Part shown: positions 58,920 to 64,000 of the stretch, one piece after another
How positions within the stretch are numbered: position 1 is the stretch's first letter
Layout: each line of letters begins with the position of its first letter
NCBI RefSeq assembly: GCF_000828915.1
Contig: NZ_AP014569.1
Coordinates: 682,001-746,000, forward strand
Reading direction: 5' to 3'
Source: Serpentinimonas maccroryi
Lineage (GTDB): Bacteria > Pseudomonadota > Gammaproteobacteria > Burkholderiales > Burkholderiaceae_C
Length of the DNA: 64,000 nucleotides
Notes under the pieces: model-generated
Databases searched by the model: none
What the model was told of the DNA's origin: nothing
What the model saw: only the letters and a program-made list of their open reading frames with translations
Position numbers and translations under genes: made by a program

Positions 58920-60313
58920 GTCACCCCCTCTGTTTCACGCTCGGCGGCGACCTCGTCCAAGGACTGACCGGTGGCAAGCAAGGTGACCGGCACATCCGGA
59001 TGGTTCTGCTGAAAACGTTTGATGGCGACGTCGACATACTCCGGCGCGATCTCCACGCCGCGGCAGATGCGACCGGTGCGCTGCGCGGCCAACATCGTAG
59101 TACCACTACCGCCGAAGGGCTCGAACACGATGTCACTGGCATCGGTGTAGGCCTCGATGACGAACCCCGGCAGCGCGACCGGGAACACGGCCGGGTGGTC
59201 GATGTCCTGACCGATCTTGCCCTTGTGCCGCATCACCCGGATCACCGAGTCGGGAATCCGCTTGTCCTGCGTGGGCTGGCCTGCGTGCGTCCAGCCGCCA
59301 ACCTCGCCATCCTTGCCGCGCATCGCTGTCGACGAGCCATCGGCGCGCAGATGCGAATCCTGTCCCGCGTGCTTGCAGGGCACGATCTTGTTGGGCTTGC
59401 GGCTCTGCCGATTGAAGTGGAAAACGAACTCGAAGCTCGGCGCGAAGCGACCGGCCCAGTCCCCCGGCATCCCCGGCCCCTGATCCCAGACGTACCACGC
59501 GAAGCGCCGCCAACCCTGCGTGCGCATCCAGCCAAGCCAGGCATCCCAATACGGGATGACTTCGTTGTCGCGGTGGATCAATCCGAGGTTGACCAGCACC
59601 TGTCCGTCGTCGGCCATCGGCACGTTGCCGAACACGCCGCGCATCAGGCCATCCCAATCCTTGACACCGCCGCTGGTGTAGTCGCGCTGGTTGCCATAGG
59701 GCGGCGAGGTGAAGCACAAGCGCGCCGAGTCGCCTTGCATCAGCGTGGCGATCACGGTTGGGTCGGTGGCGTCGCCGCAGATCAGCCGGTGCTGACCCAA
59801 GGTCCACACATCGCCAGAGCGAGACACCGGGATTATCGGGGTGTCGGGTACGTCGTCGGCAGCATCGGGCTCGTCGGCGTCCTGCTCCTGGTCACCATCA
59901 CTATCACCGAGGTCGTCGGCCAGCAAGGCTTCGATCTCGGCATCCTCGAAACCAGTAAGTGCGAGGTCGAACCCTGCTTCTGACAACTCGGCCAGTTCCA
60001 GCGCCAGCATCGCGTCGTCCCATCCGGCATCCAGCGCGAGGCGGTTGTCGGAGATCACGTAGGCACGCCTTTGCGTCGGCGACAGATGCGCCAGTTCAAT
60101 CACCGGCACCTCGGTCAGGCCCAACTTGCGCGCGGCAGCGAGCCGACCGTGGCCAGCAATGATGCCGTTGTCGCCATCCACCAGTACCGGATTTGTCCAA
60201 CCGTACTCGACGATGCTGGCGGCGATCTTGGCCACCTGCTCGTCGTTGTGCGTTCTCGGATTCCGTGCGTAGGGGATCAGCGCCTCGACCTTGCGGTACT
60301 CGACGTTGAGCAT
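58916..60313 (-). CDS. ParB-like domain fused to DNA methyltransferase, SPPY type
   Basis: 465 residues from ATG 60313; a 125-codon upstream extension of the frame lacks coding character and is rejected. ParB part: ALIPYARNPRTHNDEQVAKI and NGIIAGHGRLAAARKLG (49-65). An acidic linker (SDGDQEQDADEPDAADD, 138-154) precedes the methyltransferase with TSPPY at 202-206 and FEPFGGSGTTMLAAQRTGRI. The SPPY motif is commoner in N4-cytosine enzymes, so the two paralogues may modify different bases. Confidence 0.9.
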   Translation of the reverse strand: MLNVEYRKVEALIPYARNPRTHNDEQVAKIAASIVEYGWTNPVLVDGDNGIIAGHGRLAAARKLGLTEVPVIELAHLSPTQRRAYVISDNRLALDAGWDDAMLALELAELSEAGFDLALTGFEDAEIEALLADDLGDSDGDQEQDADEPDAADDVPDTPIIPVSRSGDVWTLGQHRLICGDATDPTVIATLMQGDSARLCFTSPPYGNQRDYTSGGVKDWDGLMRGVFGNVPMADDGQVLVNLGLIHRDNEVIPYWDAWLGWMRTQGWRRFAWYVWDQGPGMPGDWAGRFAPSFEFVFHFNRQSRKPNKIVPCKHAGQDSHLRADGSSTAMRGKDGEVGGWTHAGQPTQDKRIPDSVIRVMRHKGKIGQDIDHPAVFPVALPGFVIEAYTDASDIVFEPFGGSGTTMLAAQRTGRICRGVEIAPEYVDVAIKRFQQNHPDVPVTLLATGQSLDEVAAERETEGVT

Positions 60314-60402
60314 ATTCAGTTCGTGTCTCTCAAAAAGAAGCGGCCCGGACGGGTAAGGAGGGAACCCCGTCGCGGGCCGCGAGCGGCGCTGCTGCGTGAA
60401 AC

Positions 60403-60439
60403 AAAAAACCCGCCGACGGAAAACCGTGGGCGGGTTTTT
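60403..60439. terminator. Strong bidirectional terminator
   Basis: AAAAACCCGCC (60404-60414) pairs with GGCGGGTTTTT (60429-60439), with an inner ACGG/CCGT stem. On minus it lies between 60701-61117 and the ParB-methyltransferase gene, so it separates the replication and methyltransferase transcripts. Confidence 0.72.
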
Positions 60440-60440
60440 G

Positions 60441-60575
60441 GGTTGGTGCGAACTGGCTGGGTGCGAACTGCGAACCGTGCGAACCTTGGTTCGCACCCTG
60501 ACGCTAAAAAAGCGTCGCGCTGTCGCCCCCCGCATGGGATTTTGGCCAGGAAGGACCCATTGATTTCTGGGCTGC
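60441..60575. other. Non-coding block homologous to 5519-5630
   Basis: Repeated GTGCGAACTG/GCGAACC motifs, then a GCGTC..GCGCTGTCGCC stretch and GCCAGGAAGGACCCAT shared with 5519-5630. The following stretch to 60700 has only a direct repeat AGGACAAACA (about 60660 and 60681). No gene is seen in 60314-60700. Confidence 0.5.
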
Positions 60576-60700
60576 TCCCTCTGCCGTAACCGCTGTTCAG
60601 AAGATAGAGGAATACTACGCTCTAACCGGTGGTTTTGTTGCACGCCTGGGCAGACACGAAAAGGACAAACAAGGCAAAGCGAGGACAAACATGGTTGGCA

Positions 60701-61117
60701 TTACCCTAAATTGCCCACGTTTTTGGAAGGCAGTCGAACGCCTTCGCTGTTGAGGTTCGTGGCCACGACCTCCATTGCCCGCTGCCAACGCCGCCACGCC
60801 GTCGTGCGGTCGCAGGCAAAGCGGATCGTGATATCCCTCCAGCCGTAGCGTTTGGCCCGCATCCACACAAGGTGGCGCTGCTCGACCTCGAGCCACTGCA
60901 CCCAGCGCATCGCCTCCAGCATCCGGTCGATGGCCTCGGGGCTTGGTGGGAAGGGCCGGTACACCTTCTCGTCAGCAGCAAAGGCTTCCCAATCCTTGCG
61001 AACGAAGGCAGGCCAGCAGTTGAAGTAGCCCTGCACACGCACAGGGGGAAGGCGTCGTCCAGTGGTGGCGGCATCTTCGAAGCGTGCAGCCACGTCGTCG
61101 ATAGTCCACTCAGCCAT
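60701..61117 (-). CDS. Phage replication-module protein, DUF6362-like
   Basis: 138 residues from ATG 61117: MAEWTIDDVAARFEDAATTG, RMLEAMRWVQWLEVEQRHLV, YGWRDITIRFACDRTTAWRR. The last looks like an HTH. DUF6362-type proteins are common beside phage RuvC and primase genes. Overlaps the 61110 gene by 8 bp. May regulate replication or act as late activator; not shown. Confidence 0.8.
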   Translation of the reverse strand: MAEWTIDDVAARFEDAATTGRRLPPVRVQGYFNCWPAFVRKDWEAFAADEKVYRPFPPSPEAIDRMLEAMRWVQWLEVEQRHLVWMRAKRYGWRDITIRFACDRTTAWRRWQRAMEVVATNLNSEGVRLPSKNVGNLG

Positions 61118-61319
61118 GACGTGCCCCTCCCAGCCCGTACAGACGTTCGCCAATGCGTCGCACGATCTCGCGCTCGATGAAGTCCAGGCGCTCGTCGGAC
61201 GCGTTGACCACCAGGATGTGCTGGTCACGCCAGCCGTTGCGCTTCATCGCATCCAGATCCGTGGTGTCTGGTTGCAGCCGACCCAAGGGGCAGCGGTATT
61301 GAGGTGTTGAAACCTTCAT
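61110..61319 (-). CDS. Small phage protein
   Basis: 69 residues from ATG 61319: MKVSTPQYRCPLGRLQPDTT, WRDQHILVVNASDERLDFIE, then LYGLGGARHG. Lies between the RuvC-like gene (1 bp gap) and the DUF6362-like gene. No family recognised. Confidence 0.75.
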   Translation of the reverse strand: MKVSTPQYRCPLGRLQPDTTDLDAMKRNGWRDQHILVVNASDERLDFIEREIVRRIGERLYGLGGARHG

Positions 61320-61320
61320 G

Positions 61321-61785
61321 TCACACCTCCTGCGTCTCGATAGCCCAGTGCAGCAGCGCCAGGGCATCGGCTTCGTTGTCGTCGCAAGGGGCGTGACCAC
61401 GCAACTGGACGGAGGCGATCATCTCGTCCTTGCCTGCATTGCCCTTGCCGGTGGCGTGCTTCTTGATCGTGCCGACCGGAACGCCCTGGTACGGGATCTT
61501 GTGGTGCTCGCACCACGCGGTGAGCGTGGCGAGAAACCCACCGTAGGCGTGGGCGGCGTCGGTCGAAACGTGGCGGCGCACTTCCTCGAAGTGCAGGCAG
61601 TCGATGCCGTCGCAGGATTGCTTGATCTCGGCGAGCCAGCGTTTGAATCGCAGGAAGCGCATTCCGCCGCCTTCGAAGCGCTGCGGCCGGAAGCTCTCGG
61701 AGCCGCTGGTGATGTGGCCGTCGTTGCCGCGCAATGCCCATCCGGTGGTGGTGCCCAGATCGAGAGCGAGGATGGTGGTGGTCAT
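61321..61785 (-). CDS. RuvC-like Holliday-junction resolvase
   Basis: 154 residues: MTTTILALDLGTTTGWALRG with the first Asp, CLHFEEVRRHVSTDAAHAYG with the Glu, VGTIKKHATGKGNAGKDEMI and CDDNEADALALLHWAIET with the last Asp pair. RNase-H-fold catalytic residues are all visible. It would resolve branched intermediates for packaging of phage DNA. Directly downstream of the primase and the IR element. Confidence 0.9.
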   Translation of the reverse strand: MTTTILALDLGTTTGWALRGNDGHITSGSESFRPQRFEGGGMRFLRFKRWLAEIKQSCDGIDCLHFEEVRRHVSTDAAHAYGGFLATLTAWCEHHKIPYQGVPVGTIKKHATGKGNAGKDEMIASVQLRGHAPCDDNEADALALLHWAIETQEV

Positions 61786-61810
61786 GGTGTCAGTCCTTGT
61801 TTTTGCTGGC

Positions 61811-61904
61811 CTGACGGATCGGACGGATTCAATCGAAACCTTCTATTGGGCGCACACGCACGCACACGTATAGGAGTTACGACGCAGTCCGTCCGATCCG
61901 TCAG
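61811..61904. repeat. Origin-like inverted-repeat element B
   Basis: Perfect 17-bp arms CTGACGGATCGGACGGA (61811-61827) and its complement (61888-61904) enclose 60 bp, with an alternating GCGCACACGCACGCACACG tract then TATAGGAGTTACG. It fills the 130-bp gap between primase and RuvC genes and has the same build as 5182-5280. Confidence 0.65.
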
Positions 61905-61915
61905 ACGCGGAGGGT

Positions 61916-64000
61916 TCAGTTATCGGCATAAGAGGTGTAAGCAGGCGCGGGTGGGTACTTGAGGCCAACGCCCTGAAAGCCACGCAGCCCCATGCCGTTG
62001 CGCCACTTCTCCAGACCACGAGTGATGAGCAGATCGGCAAAGCGCTTTTGCGAGCCCGTGAATTCCCCTGCGGACTCGGCCCATTGCTTCCAGTCGTTGA
62101 ACAGTTCGGCGGTCAGCGACTTGGCGTTTGGCTCGCGCACGCAGCGCTCCTCGAGCCAGCGGCCTAGCGCGTCCTCGCCCTCGAAGTACTCCTCGGTAGC
62201 ATCAACGACCTGCTGGGGCGGTGCGAGCTTGCCCAGACGCTGCCAGTCGAGGCATCCCTGAACTGCCCACGCAAGGATGCCGTCACGCTCGGCCAAGAGC
62301 TTCTGCTGTAGGTGCTTGTCGCGACGCTCGGGCGGCACAGTGATCGTGAAGGGGATCAGGTGCAGTCGCCGCTTCATCGCCTCGTCCACGTTGCGAATCG
62401 ACGGCTTGTGATTGCCCGCCACGAACAACTTGAACTGCGGGAAGAACTCGAAGAAGTCCTGGCGCATGAAGCGCGCAGCGATCTTGTCGCCACCGGTGAG
62501 GTTCTTGACCTTGGACTCGGCCCAGCGACGACCCTGCTCGGTTTCGATGGCCGCCACGAAGCGTGCGCCGCGCAAGCCTGCCATGTCGGTCGGATGCCGG
62601 TCTGTGCGCGTCTCCATGAAGGAGTCCATCGGCGCGTTGGTGGCGTAGTCACCAAGGATGGTGGCCAGCGTGTTGACGAACACCGACTTGCCATTCGCGC
62701 CCGTGCCGTACAGGAAGAACAGTGCGTGCTCCTGCGTCGATCCGGTCAACGCATAGCCCACCATCCGTTGCAGGTAGGTCTGCATCTCCTGGTCGCAGCC
62801 CGTCACCTCGGACAGAAACTGCTTCCACGTAGGACAGTCACCGAAGGGGGTGGCCGTCGTGATCTTGGTCATCCGGTCACCGCGGTCGTTCGCACGCTTG
62901 CGACCTGTCTTGAGATCGACCACGCCCCCGGGTGTGTTGAGCAGCCACGGGTCGGCGTCCCACTCGTCGGTCGTGGCCGCGTGTCGGCGATCAGCTCGGG
63001 CCAGCCGCTCCACGCCACCGACCGTGCCGGAGCTGGCGAGTTTGGCCGCGATCTTGGGGTTGTTGGCGTTGACGGCCGCGTGGCGACAGACGCTGCGGAT
63101 CAAATCGGTCGCAGCCAGCGTGTCCTCGGTGCGCCAGCGGTGGCCGTCCCACACCAGCCAGCGCCCCCACGTCGCCACATATCGCCAGTCGCGGTGGAAG
63201 CGCCGGGTGAAGGCCAGGGCCAGCGCATCTTCCGTACCCCACACCGACTCATCGCCGCTGACCACCGACTCGGCATCGTCAGTAACATCGTGCATCTGCA
63301 AACGCGGGCCATGGGCTAAAAGGGCCGCGAAATCATATCCCTCGGCGATGGCGTCAGCCGCATCCCAGCCCTCGGCAGCATCCTCGGGCGGGTACAGGAT
63401 GTGGCAGGACTTCGCGCCCGCAGACAAGATCGCCTGCGCCGCCAGCGTGGCGTAGGCCCAGCCCGGCTTGTCGCGGTCGGGCCAGATGAGCACGGCTTTG
63501 CCAGCCAAAGGCAACCAGTCGGTTTTATCGACCGGCGCGTTGGCGCCGTGCATCGCCGTGGTGGCCACGACGCCCGCGTCGATCAGTGCCTGCGCGCATT
63601 TCTCGCCCTCGACCAACACCACCTGGGCGGCGCTGGTCATTCCCGGCTGGTTGTAGAGCGGGCGCGTCTCGGGCGGGGCCATCTTGCGCCGCTTCACATC
63701 CCAGGGTCGGAACTCTTTCTTGCGTCCGAGCGGGTCGTAGCGGTAAACCACTGCGATCAGCTGCCCCGTCGCGTCCAGGTAATCCCACTTGGCTGTGGCT
63801 GGGCCCAGATCGTCGACCGGAGCCTCCTTCTTGCTGGATTTGCGCACAGGCTTTGCCCGAGCGCGGCCCAAAAGGTCTGCAGCAGCGTCGAGCACGCGCG
63901 GGAAATCGCCGTGAACGTCGATGCCGAAGTGCCCGCCAATGAGGGCGTAGACGTCGCCCCCGGTGTTGTCGGCGCGATCCGTCCACAGCCCGGCTTTCTC
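61916..64000 (-). CDS. Phage primase-helicase (Toprim + D5/P4-type), 5' truncated by window edge
   Basis: The frame stays open from 61916 to the right edge (694 codons visible), so the true start lies outside; GTG 63895 is internal. The visible N-terminus GLWTDRADNTGGDVYALIGG is a primase lead-in. Toprim: VVLVEGEKCAQAL then LIWPDRDKPGW. D5_N and a helicase SF3 part follow with Walker A FFLYGTGANGKSVFVNTLAT and FKLFVAGNHKPSIRNVDEAM. It synthesises primers and unwinds the phage origin. The Toprim part is homologous to the 5902-8046 protein, the helicase part is not. Confidence 0.92.
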   Translation of the reverse strand, partial: EKAGLWTDRADNTGGDVYALIGGHFGIDVHGDFPRVLDAAADLLGRARAKPVRKSSKKEAPVDDLGPATAKWDYLDATGQLIAVVYRYDPLGRKKEFRPWDVKRRKMAPPETRPLYNQPGMTSAAQVVLVEGEKCAQALIDAGVVATTAMHGANAPVDKTDWLPLAGKAVLIWPDRDKPGWAYATLAAQAILSAGAKSCHILYPPEDAAEGWDAADAIAEGYDFAALLAHGPRLQMHDVTDDAESVVSGDESVWGTEDALALAFTRRFHRDWRYVATWGRWLVWDGHRWRTEDTLAATDLIRSVCRHAAVNANNPKIAAKLASSGTVGGVERLARADRRHAATTDEWDADPWLLNTPGGVVDLKTGRKRANDRGDRMTKITTATPFGDCPTWKQFLSEVTGCDQEMQTYLQRMVGYALTGSTQEHALFFLYGTGANGKSVFVNTLATILGDYATNAPMDSFMETRTDRHPTDMAGLRGARFVAAIETEQGRRWAESKVKNLTGGDKIAARFMRQDFFEFFPQFKLFVAGNHKPSIRNVDEAMKRRLHLIPFTITVPPERRDKHLQQKLLAERDGILAWAVQGCLDWQRLGKLAPPQQVVDATEEYFEGEDALGRWLEERCVREPNAKSLTAELFNDWKQWAESAGEFTGSQKRFADLLITRGLEKWRNGMGLRGFQGVGLKYPPAPAYTSYADN

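Noticed and set aside
60314-60688. N-terminal extension of the SPPY methyltransferase
   Set aside because: It spans a strong terminator hairpin and the block shared with 5519-5630 and has no ribosome site; the ParB domain starts directly after ATG 60313.
1-64000. CRISPR array
   Set aside because: No series of equal direct repeats with unique spacers was seen; the repeats found are att-like, iteron-like or leader cassettes.

Overview
The window is a stack of accessory DNA with no housekeeping genes. Its high GC, strong G/C third-position bias and the families present suggest a chromosome of a high-GC proteobacterium, most likely a betaproteobacterium (Burkholderiales/Rhodocyclales type). That assignment is inference: no rRNA or core gene is present to fix it.

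Layout from left to right. 1-4245 (minus): Type III-like restriction-modification operon (HTH gene, mod, res; res runs off the left edge; mod seems frameshifted at its 5' end). 4366-8512: replication module of an integrated element, with a Toprim-primase/RepA-like helicase, an origin-like non-coding region at 5130-5900, a small HTH gene and two small plus-strand cassette genes. 8833-11392 (plus): DUF2924 gene, large serine recombinase and partner gene. 11398-12088: HigBA-type toxin-antitoxin pair. 12341-19886: island bounded by two copies of a 33-bp direct repeat, holding a complete type II CBASS operon (SAVED effector, CD-NTase, E1/E2, JAB peptidase), an IS481-like element and an integrase truncated by that IS. 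19854-21860: smaller unit with a third, diverged repeat copy, carrying prlF-yhaV, a miniature DUF1778-like ORF and an HTH gene. 21945-24132: XRE-ImmA/IrrE regulator pair with operator. 24232-33044 (minus): defence operon with C5-cytosine methyltransferase, McrB-like ATPase, DUF2357 nuclease, Vsr, then a second McrB-McrC pair, with a ribbon-helix-helix gene upstream.

33099-64000+ is a lambda-like siphophage genome, almost all on minus. From right to left it holds primase-D5 helicase (runs off the right edge), RuvC-like resolvase, tandem ParB-methyltransferases, a plus-strand block of small cassette genes, terminase, portal, protease/scaffold, decoration and capsid proteins, tail genes with a chaperone frameshift, tape measure, GTA-like tail tip, holin and lysozyme. 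No integrase for it is visible.

The least familiar signals are non-coding. A leader of form TTGRCT-N18-hexamer with an AGCGCG core occurs seven times, each 25-34 bp before a small plus-strand gene, in three different islands. A ~95-bp inverted-repeat element enclosing an alternating purine-pyrimidine tract lies beside both primase genes, and a second homologous non-coding block accompanies it. These suggest shared cis-acting machinery between the left-hand element and the right-hand prophage.
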